Source: Bog-473 sp963807775
GTDB taxonomy: Bacteria; Actinomycetota; Acidimicrobiia; Acidimicrobiales; RAAP-2
Length of the DNA stretch: 64,000 nt
Direction: 5' to 3'
NCBI GenBank assembly: GCA_963807775.1
Contig: CAWECY010000004.1
Span: forward strand, 730,971-794,970
The notes under the pieces are model-generated. The model made no database searches and had not been told where the DNA came from. It saw nothing but the letters and a program-made list of their open reading frames with translations. Numbering within the stretch: the first letter of the stretch is position 1; each line of letters opens with the position of its first letter. The translations under genes and the position numbers were made by a program. Shown piece by piece: positions 33,654 to 43,214 of the stretch.

Positions 33654-33939
33654 CGGCGCGCTGGATGTCCTCGAGCGAGACCTCGGTCGTGGGCGAGCCA
33701 CCGCACTCGACGCACTCCTGCGTGTGGATGGACGAGCGGATGAGGCGCGTCCGGGCCTCGTTGAGGACGACCGTGAAGGTCCTCCCGTGGGGATCGATCT
33801 CGAGCTCCCAGTAGGGCCGCCATTCGGTGGAGATCCGGCGCTGCCCGACGGCGATGCCTCGCAAAATGCGACAGAACCGCAACTGGCGGGCATCGAAGAT
33901 CCAGGTGCTGTGGCACGAGTCCAGCGTGATGATGTTCAT
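33646..33939 (-). CDS. Hypothetical small protein
   Basis: Intact, 97 aa from ATG 33939 (MNIITLDSCHSTWIFDARQ). The sequence is beta-rich with RFCRILRGIAVGQRR, then WELEIDPHGRTFTVVL and a pair of cysteines in TQECVECGGS that could bind metal. It ends at a TGA inside the GGCGATCA repeat. I do not recognise the family. An upstream in-frame ATG at 33966 is possible but has no better ribosome-binding site. Confidence 0.55.
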   Translation of the reverse strand: MNIITLDSCHSTWIFDARQLRFCRILRGIAVGQRRISTEWRPYWELEIDPHGRTFTVVLNEARTRLIRSSIHTQECVECGGSPTTEVSLEDIQRAVA

Positions 33940-34053
33940 GGCGTGAGCCTGACCGGCAAGCCTCAATCAGAACTCGGAGAGACCTGGCCGAGGGCTTGGA
34001 ATCTCGATTGCGGTGTCATGACGACGCCCGACGACAGGGTCGTCAGGCGCGCG

Positions 34054-34071
34054 TTCAGGTTCAGGTTCAGG
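34054..34071. repeat. Three perfect TTCAGG units
   Basis: TTCAGG is repeated three times just downstream of the antibiotic-monooxygenase-like gene stop (minus strand, 34067), overlapping its last bases. It is probably a slippage product. Confidence 0.7.
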
Positions 34072-34364
34072 CGGTGACGACCGCCTCGAAGTGCTCCACC
34101 ACCGGGAAGGGGTCGTAGAAGTGGTGCAGCGCGGCGCGCCACTCCTGGTACGCCGCCGAGCCCCGGAAGCCCTCGGTGTGGTCCTCCAGGCGCTCCCACT
34201 CCACCAGGAGCAGGAAGCAGCCGGGTCGCTCCACGCAGCGCTCGACCCGCAGCGAGACGAAGCCCGGGCTGCCTGCGATGTGGGCCTTCGCCGTGTCCAT
34301 CGCCGCGAGGAAGGCGTCTTCCTGCCCGGCGAATGACCTCGAGGAGCGCGTGCTCGGTGATCAC
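34067..34364 (-). CDS. Antibiotic biosynthesis monooxygenase (ABM)-domain protein, frameshifted
   Basis: About 98 aa ferredoxin-like single domain. The start GTG 34364 overlaps the upstream M20 peptidase stop by GTGA. The order is VITEHALLEV, then AAMDTAKAHIAGSPGFVSL, RVERCVERPGCFLLLVEWERLEDHT, AYQEWRAALHHFYDP and VEHFEAVVTA. The SPGFxSLRVxxxxExPxxFLLLVEWE pattern and terminal VEHFE are typical of small ABM/YgiN-like proteins, some of which are quinol monooxygenases or heme-degrading enzymes. One frame change lies near 34335. The function is undefined. Confidence 0.8.
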
Positions 34365-35548
34365 GCGCCGAGCAGCCGGGCCCGCAGCGCCGGATCCGTG
34401 GCGGCGTCGATCGCCGTCCAGGCCAGGGCGATGGCGCCGTCCCGCACGGCGGCGTCCGCCGACGGGGTGACACAGGCGGCGGCGAACTCGCGCTGGTGGT
34501 TGACGGCCCCGTGGGTCTCGATGCCGATGAGCGGGTGGATGGTCGGGACCGCCAGCGAGACGTTGGCCATGTCGGTCGAGAACGTCGGCAGCGGCGTCCC
34601 GCTGTCGTCGGCGTCGAAGTGCCGGCCGAGCGCCTCGGCGTTGCCCCGGTAGGCCTGCAGGAGCGCGGGGTCGGCCTCCATGTGCGAGTACACCGGCGAC
34701 AGCTCCTCGTAGGTCGAGCGTGCACCCGGTGGCGAGCGCCCCCGCCTCGAAGCACGCCTCCACGCGGGGCCGCAGCGGCGGCCAGCCCGTGGGCCGTGCG
34801 GGAGCGGACCATGTAGCGGGCCGTGACCGAGGCCGGGATGATGTTGGCGGCGGCCGAGCTGTGCGTGACCACGCCGTGCACCTGGTCGCCCGGAGGCAGC
34901 TGCTGACGCAGGAGCCCGATGGCCACCTGCGCGATCGTCAGGGCGTCCTGGGCGTTGACCCCTTCCCAGGGTGCGGCCGAGGCGTGCGCCTCGCGCCCGC
35001 TGAAGTGGACGTCGAAGTGCGCCACGGCCAGGCAGCTCGCCGTGAGCCGCTCCGTCGGCCAGGGGTGCACCATCATGGCGGCGTGCACGCCGGCGAAGGC
35101 GCCGCGCTCGAGCATGAGCACCTTCCCGCCGCCGCCCTCCTCGGCCGGGGTGCCGAGCACGCGGACGCTGAGCCCGAGCTCGTCCGCCACGGAGGCCAGC
35201 GCCAGTCCGGCCCCCACAGCCGTGGCGGCGATGATGTTGTGCCCGCAGGCGTGGCCGACATCGGGCAGGGCGTCGTACTCGGCGCACACGCGCCACGACC
35301 AGCTCCCCGTCACCGGCCCGGGACTCGAGCGCCGTCGGCAGCTCGTAGACGCCCTCTCGTGACCGAGAGCCCGCCGGCACGCAGCGCCTCGGCCACGGCG
35401 TGGGCCGACGTGGTCTCCCCGAAGCACAGCTCCGGCGTGGAGTGCACCGAGTGGCTCAGCGCGACGAGCTCGTCCAGGTGCCTCTCGACGACCGCGGCGG
35501 CGGCCTCCTTGGCCGACGACGGCGAGCGGGACCGGCGGTGGCGGTCAC
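34361..35548 (-). CDS. M20-family metallopeptidase/amidohydrolase, frameshifted
   Basis: About 395 aa. Zinc-dependent amidase/peptidase fold. DVGHACGHN is the conserved metal-binding motif, TPAEEGGGGKV holds the general-base Glu, AMMVHPWPTERLT and GREAHASAAPWEGVNA the dimerisation-domain start, and THGAVNHQREFA the C-terminal His region. This arrangement is like aminobenzoyl-glutamate or indole-acetyl-amino-acid hydrolases. The GTG start begins immediately after the carboxylase stop, and the 3' end overlaps the ABM gene. At least three breaks are present (near 35510, 35340 and 34720). Confidence 0.83.
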
Positions 35549-37318
35549 CTACTCAATGACCGCCACGACGTCGCCGGCACCGACGGAGTCGCCGGCGCTC
35601 ACCTTGATCTCCTTGATCACGCCGTCCTTCTCCGCCGCCACGGCGTTCTCCATCTTCATCGCCTCGAGCAGGCAGATCGTCTGGCCCACCTCGACCACAT
35701 CGCCCACCGCGACGACGACCTTGACGATGGTGCCCTGCATGGGGACGGTCACCTGCCCCGAACCGCTGCCGGCCACCGCCGCCGCGGCGGCCCGCTTGGG
35801 CCTGCCGGCGACCCGTCCGGGTGCGGCCGCCGTGCCCAGGTCGGGCACCCAGAGCCGCACCGAGAAGCGCCGGCCGTCGACCTCGGCGGTGACGTCGCGC
35901 TGCACCGTGGGAACCTCGTCCTCGGCCGGCGCCGGCGCCGGCGCCGGTGCGCCGGCCGTCTCGACGACCAGGTTGCTGAGGTCGAGCACGTCCTCGACCC
36001 ACTTGGTCGAATACCTGACTGCGGCGAAGTCCGGGTGGGTCAGGATCGCCACGTCGGCCGGCAGCGTGGTGGCGACCCCGGTGATGGAGGTCTCGTCGAT
36101 GGCGCGCAGCATGCGCCGCCGGGCCGCCTCGCGGTCGGGCGCCCACACGATCATTTTGGCGATGAGGTTGTCGTAGTACTGCGAGACCGTGTCGCCGGAC
36201 TCGTAGCCGGCATCGAGGCGGACGCCGGGGCCCGAGGCGGCGTGGAACGACGTCAGCGTGCCCGGTGAAGGCGAGAAGCGGCCGCCGCTGGGGTCCTCCG
36301 CGTTGATGCGGACCTCGATGGCGTGGCCGTTCCGGCTGATGTCGTCCTGGGTGAAGTCGAGCGGCTCGCCCGACGCGATGCGGATCTGCCAGGCGACGAG
36401 GTCGAGCCCGGTGACCAGCTCGGTGACCGGGTGCTCCACCTGCAGGCGCGTGTTCATCTCGAGGAAGTAGAACTCGCCGTCCTGGTACAGGAACTCCACG
36501 GTCCCCGCGTTGTAGTACCCGCAAGCCTCGGAGACCTTGACGGCGGCCGCGCCCATGGCCTGGCGGACCTCGTCGGGGAAGTCGGGCGCCGGGCTCTCCT
36601 CGATGAGCTTCTGGTGCCGGCGCTGGGCCGAGCAGTCGCGCTCGCCGAGCCACAGCGTGTGGCCGTGCTGGTCGGCCAGCACCTGCATCTCGACGTGGCG
36701 CGGCCATTCGAGGTAGCGCTCCAGGTAGATCTCGGGGCGGCCGAAGTAGGCCTGGGCCTCGCGGGCCGCCGACTCCATCGCCTCCGCGGCCTCCGACGCG
36801 GCGGCCACGACCTTCATGCCGCGCCCCCCGCCGCCGTAGGCCGCCTTGATGGCGACCGGCCAGCCGTGCTCCTCGCCGAACGCCACCACCTCGTCGGGAG
36901 AGGTCAACGGCTCGGAGCGGCCGGGGACGCCGGCCACGCCCGCCTCCTCGGCGGCCAGGCGGGAGCTGATCTTGTCGCCCATGACCTCAATGGCCTCGGG
37001 CGGCGGCCCGATGAAGGTGACGCCCCGCTCGGTGATGGCGCGGGCGAAGTCGGTGTTCTCGGAGAAGAAGCCGTAACCGGGGTGGACGGCGTCGGCGCCG
37101 CTCTCCTCGATGGCGTGGAGGATCGCCTCGGTGTTGAGGTAGCTCTCGGCCGCCGTCTCGCCGCCGAGGGCGTAGGCCTCGTCGGCCATGCGGACGTGCA
37201 GGGCGTCGCGATCGAGGTTGGAGTACACCGCCACCGTGCCGATGCCGAGCTCGCGGCACGTCCGGATCACCCGGACGGCGATCTCACCACGATTTGCAAT
37301 AAGGACCTTCTGGATCAC
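35549..37318 (-). CDS. Acyl-CoA carboxylase alpha subunit (biotin carboxylase + BCCP)
   Basis: Intact, 589 aa, the usual length for actinobacterial AccA-type subunits. It carboxylates its own biotin with ATP and bicarbonate and hands it to a separate carboxyltransferase beta subunit. VLIANRGEIAVRVIR starts the N-domain. The ATP-grasp includes AYGGGGRGMKVV, ERDCSAQRRHQKLIEE and FLEMNTRLQVEHPVTE. An Ala/Pro linker precedes the C-terminal biotinyl domain with EAMKMEN, whose Lys carries biotin. Acetyl- versus propionyl-CoA specificity resides in the beta subunit, not present here. birA, which attaches the biotin, is divergent 47 bp away. Confidence 0.94.
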   Translation of the reverse strand: MIQKVLIANRGEIAVRVIRTCRELGIGTVAVYSNLDRDALHVRMADEAYALGGETAAESYLNTEAILHAIEESGADAVHPGYGFFSENTDFARAITERGVTFIGPPPEAIEVMGDKISSRLAAEEAGVAGVPGRSEPLTSPDEVVAFGEEHGWPVAIKAAYGGGGRGMKVVAAASEAAEAMESAAREAQAYFGRPEIYLERYLEWPRHVEMQVLADQHGHTLWLGERDCSAQRRHQKLIEESPAPDFPDEVRQAMGAAAVKVSEACGYYNAGTVEFLYQDGEFYFLEMNTRLQVEHPVTELVTGLDLVAWQIRIASGEPLDFTQDDISRNGHAIEVRINAEDPSGGRFSPSPGTLTSFHAASGPGVRLDAGYESGDTVSQYYDNLIAKMIVWAPDREAARRRMLRAIDETSITGVATTLPADVAILTHPDFAAVRYSTKWVEDVLDLSNLVVETAGAPAPAPAPAEDEVPTVQRDVTAEVDGRRFSVRLWVPDLGTAAAPGRVAGRPKRAAAAAVAGSGSGQVTVPMQGTIVKVVVAVGDVVEVGQTICLLEAMKMENAVAAEKDGVIKEIKVSAGDSVGAGDVVAVIE

Positions 37319-37365
37319 GCTGGCCTTTCCTCCCTGCGGCGGACCTTCACAATTGCACGCACCCT

Positions 37366-38159
37366 ATGGTGTCTGCCATGTGGGGCGGGACGTGGGACAT
37401 CCACTGGCTCGACGAGGTCGATTCGACCAACACCTACGTCCGTGATCGGGCTCGCCACGGGGATGCCCGCCGGGCTCGTCGCGGTGGCCGACCACCAGAC
37501 CGCCGGGCGGGGCCGGCTCGACCGGCGCTGGGAGTCGCCGCCGGGGGCGAACCTGTTGGCCTCGGTCCTCCTCCGGCCCGACCTCGGCGGCCGAGGACGT
37601 GCACCTGTGCGCCGGGGCGGTGGCGCTGGCCGGGGCCGACGCCTGCCGGGAGGTCGCCGGGGTCGAGCCGGTCCTCAAATGGCCCAATGACCTGCTGCTC
37701 GACGGCGCCAAGCTGGCCGGCGTCCTGGCCGAGGCGGAGTTCGCCGGGCCCACCCTGAGCGCCGTCATCGTCGGCATCGGGATCAACGTGGCCTGGCCCG
37801 GTCCGCCCGGAAGCCGGGTGGCACCTGCCTGGACGACGTGGGCGGAACGGCGCAGCCGGTGGACCGCCAGGTCCTCCTCGACCGCCTCCTCGAGGCGCTC
37901 GAACCCCGGTGTGCACTGCTGGAGGAGGCCGCCGGGCGGCGCGCCCTCGCCGACGAGGTGCGCCGGCGCTGCGCCACCCTGGGCCAGCGGGTGCGGGTGA
38001 TCCTGGCCGGCGAGGAGCTGATCGGCCGTGGCGGCGGCCATCGACGATGCCGGCCGGCTGGTGGTCGAGACGGCAGCGGGTCCCCGGGCCGTCAGCGCCG
38101 GCGATGTGGTGCATCTGCGGCCTGACCAGGACCCGGATGGGGTGCGGGGCCTGGGCTAA
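37366..38159 (+). CDS. birA: Biotin--protein ligase without DNA-binding domain, frameshifted
   Basis: About 263 aa. Attaches biotin to BCCP lysines. WDIHWLDEVDSTNTYVRDRA is the substrate-binding start, DHQTAGRGRLDRRWESPPG the biotinyl-AMP loop (GRGR), VEPVLKWPNDLLLDGAKLAG the catalytic KWPND with the active lysine, and IVGIGINV the core strand. There is no N-terminal helix-turn-helix, so it is a monofunctional ligase that does not repress bio genes. Breaks lie near 37465, 37590, 37815 and 38030. The start may be ATG 37366 or 37378. Divergent from the carboxylase carrying its target lysine. Confidence 0.9.
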
Positions 38160-38162
38160 TAT
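38157..38162 (+). promoter_or_regulatory. Candidate -10 element for the polysaccharide operon
   Basis: TAATAT overlaps the birA stop codon and ends 10 bases before the rmlB ATG, which would give a very short or absent leader. No convincing -35 is seen. The call rests on the hexamer and its spacing. Confidence 0.3.
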
Positions 38163-38172
38163 CGCCGCCACT

Positions 38173-39190
38173 ATGCGCCTTCTCGTTACGGGAGGTGCCG
38201 GTTTCATCGGGTCGAACTTCGCCCGTTACTGGGTCGAACAGCACCCCGAGGACCATGTGGTCGTCTACGACGTCCTCACCTACGCCGGCAACCGACCCAG
38301 CCTGTCCGACATCGAGGACAGGATCGTCTTCGTCCAGGGGGACATCTGCGACCCGATCGCCGCCGAGAAGGCGCTGCGGGGCGAGGGGATCGACACGATC
38401 GTCCACTTCGCCGCCGAGTCGCACAACTCGCTGGCCGTGCTCAACCCGGGCCTCTTCTTCCGGACGAACGTCCTCGGGACCCAGACGATGCTCGAGGCGG
38501 CCCGCCAGGCCGGCGTCGGGCGCTTCCACCACGTCTCGACCTGCGAGGTCTACGGGGACCTGCCGCTCGACGCGGACGAGGCCTTCCACGAGGACTCGCC
38601 CTACCGGCCCCGTACGCCCTACAACGCATCGAAGGCCGGGGCCGACCACGCGGTGCGTGCCTATGCCGAGACCTACGGGCTGCCCATCACCATCACCAAT
38701 TGCGCCAACAACTACGGGCCGTACCAGTTCCCGGAGAAGCTGATCCCGCACTTCTGTGCGCTGGCGCTCGACGACCAGGCGCTGACCCTGTACGCCAGCA
38801 CGGAGAATCGCCGCGAGTGGCTGCACGTCTACGACCACTGCACGGCGATCGACGCGGTGCTGGCCCGGGGGCGGGTGGGGGAGACGTACCACGTCGGGAG
38901 CGGCGTGGAGGCGTCCATCATGGAGGTGGCGGACCGCATTCTGGCGGCGCTGGGCAAGCCGTCGTCGCTCAAGACGATCGTCCCGGATCGACCCGGTCAC
39001 GACCGGCGCTACGTGTTGGACTCCTCGAAGCTGCGTCGTGAGCTGGGCTGGGCGCCGTCGGTGGAATGGGAGCAGGGGCTGGCGGACACGGTGGCGTGGT
39101 ACGCGGCCAACCGGTCGTGGTGGGAGCCGCTGCGCGGCCCGGGCGCCGATCGCCGAGGGGTCCTGGGGTACCGAACGACGGTGCCGGTGA
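38173..39190 (+). CDS. rmlB: dTDP-glucose 4,6-dehydratase-like SDR
   Basis: About 340 aa extended short-chain dehydrogenase. LVTGGAGFIGSNFARYW is the NAD-binding site, followed by TYAGNRPSLSDI, FVQGDICD and FAAESHNSLAVLNP. STCEVYGDL and TPYNASKAGADHAV (YxxxK) form the active site, and ANNYGPYQFPEKLIPHF is an RmlB hallmark. In characterised RmlB enzymes the motif is STDEVYG, with the Asp-Glu pair catalysing dehydration. Here the Asp position is Cys. The last 20 codons shift by +1 near 39145, giving a stop at 39190. First gene of a sugar-nucleotide/glycosyltransferase operon. Confidence 0.88.
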
Positions 39191-39218
39191 CGGTGCCGGT
39201 GCGAGGGTCGGCTGAGCG

Positions 39219-40141
39219 ATGCGCATCCTCATCACCGGGGCGGACGGGCAGCTGGGCCGCGACCTGCTCGATTGCCTGGCGGGCCGCGTGCCCGACGGAG
39301 GCCGCCGCTGTGCCTTGCTGGGCCCGGAGGGTCCCCGGCCGGGCCTGCAGCACGAGGTGCTGGCCACCGACATCGACACCATGCGGGTCGACGACCGCGA
39401 CGCCGTCCTGACGACGTTCAACGCCTTCCGGCCCGAGCTCGTCCTGCACGGCGGCGCGTTGACGGCGGTCGAACGCTGCGAGACCGACGTGGACGCTGGC
39501 CTACGCCGTGAATGCCACCGGCACCCGCCACATCGCCGAGGCCGCCGCTCTCGTGGGCGCGCACGTCGTCTACGTGTCGACCGACTACGTCTTCGACGGC
39601 ACCTCCGACCGCCCCTACCGGGAGTGGGACGCCCCGTGCCCGACCTCGGTCTACGGCGCCTCCAAGCTGGCGGGTGAGCGCGAGTGCCGGCCCGGGTCCA
39701 CCATTGTGCGGACGAGCTGGTTGTGCGGGGCCCACGGCGCCAACATCGTCGCGCACCGCCCTGCGCCTGGCCGACGGCGAGGGCGAGCTGCGCTTCGTCG
39801 ACGACCAGCACGGGTCGCCGACGTTCACGGCCGACCTGGCGCCCGCCGTCGTGACCCTCGGGCTCGACCGCCGGCCCGGGATCTTCCACGCCACCAACAG
39901 CGGCGCCACCACGTGGTGGGGCCTCGTGCGGGCGGTGCTGGCCGAGGCCGGCGCCGATCCCGAGCGGGTGCTGCCCATCGGCACCGCCGAGCTCGACCCG
40001 CCCCTGCTGGCGCCACGCCCGGCCTATTCGGTGCTCGACAACATGGCGCTGCGCCTGAGCGGGCTGCCGGCGCTGCCCGACTGGCAGGACGGGCTGGCCC
40101 GGCTCGTCCCCGCCCTGCGAGCACAGCTGGCGGCGGCATGA
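39219..40141 (+). CDS. rmlD: dTDP-4-dehydrorhamnose reductase, frameshifted
   Basis: About 306 aa. Reduces dTDP-4-keto-rhamnose to dTDP-rhamnose. MRILITGADGQLGRDLLD is the cofactor motif. HGGALTAVERCETDVD, VNATGTRHIAEAA and VVYVSTDYVFDGTSDRPYREWD follow. SVYGASKLAGERE holds the catalytic Tyr-Lys, and RTSWLCGAHGAN is an RmlD signature. Breaks (+1 each) lie near 39498 and 39752. The stop overlaps the next ATG as ATGA. Neither rmlA nor rmlC is nearby, so a complete rhamnose pathway depends on genes elsewhere. Confidence 0.9.
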
Positions 40142-41470
40142 GCCAGTCGACCAACGGCGAACGACCGGCGCCGACGACCGGCAGACGGTGGCCGTCATCG
40201 GCGCCGGCTACGTCGGGCTGCCGACAGCGGCCACGCTGGCGCACTTCGGCCACCACGTCGTGCTGGCCGAGCGCGACGCCGTCCAAGCTGTCGGCGTTGC
40301 GCTCCGGCCGCATGCCGATCGTGGAGGCCGGGCTCGACGAGCTGGTCGCCGGGGGCGTCGCGGCGGGCAACCTCTCCTTCACCGACTCGGCGGTCGAGGC
40401 GGTGGACGGGGCGGCGTTCGTGTTCCTGTGCGTGCCCGACGCCCCAGAGCGCCGACGGCTCGGCCGACCTGTCCTACGTCGAAGCGGCGGCCAAGGAGAT
40501 CGCGTCGTCGCTGGAGCCCGGGGCCATCGTCGTCAACAAGTCCACCGTGCCCGTGGGCTCGGCGAACATGGTCGAGCAGGTGATCGGCCGCTCCGACATC
40601 GGCGTCGTCTCCAATCCCGAGTTCCTGCGCGAGGGCACGGCGGTGCTCGACAGCCTCAACCCGGACCGGATCGTGGTGGGTGCCGACGACGCGCGGGCGG
40701 CGGCCAAGCGTGGGGGAGCTGTTCTCCTCGACCCGGGCGCCGCTGATCGTGACCGACGCCACGACGTCGGAGACGATCAAGTACGCGTCCGAACGCGTTC
40801 CTGGCCACCAAGCTGAGCTTCGTGAACGCGCTCGCCGGCCTGTGCGAGGAGGTGGGGGCCGACGCCCGCGACGTGCTGCTCGGCCTCGGCTACGACAAGC
40901 GCATCGGCTTCGAGTTCCTCCGGCCCGGGCCGGGCTGGGGCGGTTCGTGCCTGCCGAAGGACACCCGGGCGCTGCTCCACATCGCCGGCGAGGCGGGGTA
41001 CGACTTCTCGCTGCTGGCCGGTGCCATCGCCTCCAACGACGAGCAGCTGTCGCGTGTGGTGGCCAAGGTCGAGACGGCCTGCGGCGGCTCCGCTGCGGGG
41101 GCCACGATCGCCGTCTGGGGCCTGACCTTCAAGGCCAACACCGACGACCGCCGCGACTCGCCGAGCCTGCAGATCGCCCACCGCCTGGCCGACCTGGGCG
41201 CCACCGTCCAGGCCTTCGACCCCACGGTCCACGCCGAGACCGAAGTCCCCGACCTGCACGGCCTGCAGCTGCGGGCCGACCCCTACGAGGCGGCCGCCGG
41301 GGCCCGGGTCCTGGTGGTGCTCACCGAGTGGGACGAGTTCCGCTGGCTGGACTTCGCCCGCGTGCTCGCCGCCATGAGCCGAGCCCAACATCGTCGACGC
41401 CCGCAACCTGCTCGACCCGGCCGCCGTCCGCCGGATGGGCTTCCAGTACTCGGGGATCGGGCGCCAGTGA
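40138..41470 (+). CDS. ugd: UDP-glucose 6-dehydrogenase, heavily frameshifted
   Basis: About 435 aa. Oxidises UDP-glucose to UDP-glucuronate in two NAD+ steps. TVAVIGAGYVGLPTAATLAHFG starts the Rossmann domain. Then come FVFLCVPDAP, VNKSTVPVGSANMVE, VVSNPEFLREGTAVLD and APLIVTDATTSETIKYA. FLATKLSFVNALAGLCE is the core helix, and GPGWGGSCLPKDTRALL contains the catalytic Cys. VWGLTFKANTDDRRDSPS is in the C-domain. At least six breaks are seen (near 40185, 40288, 40447, 40712, 40795, 41385). It overlaps rmlD upstream (ATGA) and the decarboxylase downstream (GTGA). Confidence 0.9.
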
Positions 41471-42424
41471 GCCGAATCGTGGTGGCCGGCGGCGCCGGCT
41501 TCCTGGGCTCGCACCTGTGCGACCACCTGATCGAGCGGGGCGACACCGTCGTCTGTCTCGACGACCTCTCCACCGGATCCCGGGAGAACGTGGCCCACCT
41601 GGCCGGGCACGACCGCTTCACCCTGGTCGTGACCAACGTCAGCGAGAAGGTCGAGCTGCCGGTCGGTGTCGGCGTCGGCGTCGGCGTCCAAGGTCGATGC
41701 CGTGTGCAACCTGGCCTCGCCGGCGTCGCCGCCGGCGTATCTCGCCCGTCCCTTCGACACGCTGGCGGTGGGCAGCGAAGGCACCCGCCGCCTGCTCGAG
41801 CTGGCCCGGGAGCACGGGGCGCGGTTCTTGATGGCGAGCACCAGCGAGGTCTACGGCGACCCCGAGGTGCATCCCCAGGTGGAGAGCTACCGGGGCAACG
41901 TCGACCCGACCGGGCCGCGCAGCGTCTACGACGAGGCCAAGCGCTTCTCCGAGAGCCTGACCATGGCGATGCACCGGACCCACGGCGTCAACGTGGGCAT
42001 CGTGCGCATCTTCAACACGTACGGACCCCGGCTCTCCGCCGGCGACGGCCGCGTCGTGTCGAACTTCATAGTGCAGGCGCTCCGGGGCGAGCCGTTGACC
42101 GTCTACGGGGACGGCAGCCAGACGCGCAGCCTGTGCTTCGTCGAGGACGAGATCAGGGGACTGGTCGCCCTGCTCGACTCGACGCTCGTCGGGCCGGTGA
42201 ACATCGGGAACCCCGACGAGCGCACCATGCTCGAGCTGGCCCGCTTCGTCCTGGAGGTCACCGGCTCGGCGTCGGACATCGTCTTCGAGCCGCTGCCGAC
42301 CGACGACCCGACCCGCCGCTGCCCCGACATCACCCTGGCCCGGCGCGAACTGGGTTGGGAGCCCAGGATCGGGCTCCGTGAGGGGATTGAGCGCACAATC
42401 GAATACTTCGCCGACAGAGTGTAA
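41467..42424 (+). CDS. UDP-glucuronate decarboxylase-like SDR (UDP-xylose synthase family)
   Basis: About 318 aa. VSRIVVAGGAGFLGSHLCDHL is the NAD site. AVCNLASPASPPAYL is a signature of UXS enzymes, STSEVYGDPEVHPQ and YDEAKRFSESL (YxxxK) form the active site, and IVRIFNTYGPRL follows. With Ugd immediately upstream the expected product is UDP-xylose (or a 4-keto pentose). A GTCGGC hexamer repeat at 41662-41688 adds about eight Gly-Val-type residues and coincides with a -1 frame change. From there the protein is open to 42424. Confidence 0.85.
41662..41688 (+). repeat. GTCGGY hexamer repeat inside the decarboxylase gene
   Basis: Four GTCGGY units plus GTC, coding for alternating Val-Gly, lie between the first and second Rossmann strands of the UXS-like protein. 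The family normally has a short non-repetitive loop there. The repeat sits exactly at the frame change, so its true length is uncertain. Confidence 0.75.
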
Positions 42425-42437
42425 GACTGACGATCTC

Positions 42438-43207
42438 ATGACGGAGCCCGACGTGACAGAGACCGATATCACCGCCGTGAGCGATGCGACCGAGCTGTTC
42501 CCGCTCCGGACCTACGAGACGCTGACGGTGCTCGTGCCCGTGTACAACGAGCGCACCACCGTGGCCGAGGTGATCCGGCGCATGCGTGCCGTCGAGCTGC
42601 CCGTGGTGCTCCAGATCATCGTCGTCGACGACGGGTCGAGCGACGGCTCCGACAAGGTGCTCGGAGCCATCGAGGACTCGACCGTGCGGGTCCTGCGCCA
42701 CAAAGTGAACCAGGGCAAGGGCGCGGCGCATCCGCACCGGTCTGGCCGAGGCGCACGGTGATCTCGTTCTCATTCAGGACGCCGACCTCGAGTACGACCC
42801 CAACGACTGGCCCCGCCTGCTCGAGCCGATCCTGCGGGGCAAGGCCCGCGTGGTCTACGGGAGTCGCTTCACCGGCGAGCGCAAGAACATGATGCCGCTG
42901 CACTGGTTCGGCAACCGCCTGCTGTCGCTGGTCACCAACATCCTGTACCGCACCGACGCTGTCGGACATGGAGACGTGTTACAAGCTCTTCGACGCCCAG
43001 GTCCTCGAAGGCCTCACCGTGGTCTCCAACCGGTTCGACTTCGAGCCCGAGATCACGGCCAAGGTGCTGCGCCGTGGCCACCGCATTTACGAGGTGCCGA
43101 TCTCCTACGCCGGCCGTGAGCACGACGAGGGGAAGAAGATCACCTGGCGCGACGGCTTCAGCGCGCTGCGGGCGCTCGTGAAGTTCCGGTTCACCAAGGA
43201 CTACTGA
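42438..43207 (+). CDS. Family 2 glycosyltransferase (dolichyl-phosphate-mannose-synthase-like), frameshifted
   Basis: About 255 aa. LTVLVPVYNERTTVAEVI, IIVVDDGSSDGSDKVL and VNQGKGAA are followed by LIQDADLEYDPNDWPRLL with the metal-binding DAD. VVYGSRFTGERKN, DMETCYKLFDAQ and FDFEPEITAKVLRRGHRIYEVPISY follow. The last three are characteristic of DPM/GtrB-like transferases that glycosylate polyprenyl phosphate. No C-terminal membrane helices are present. Breaks are near 42725 and 42960. Together with the downstream GT-C-like protein this suggests lipid-linked sugar donors. Confidence 0.87.
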
Positions 43208-43214
43208 GCACCTG

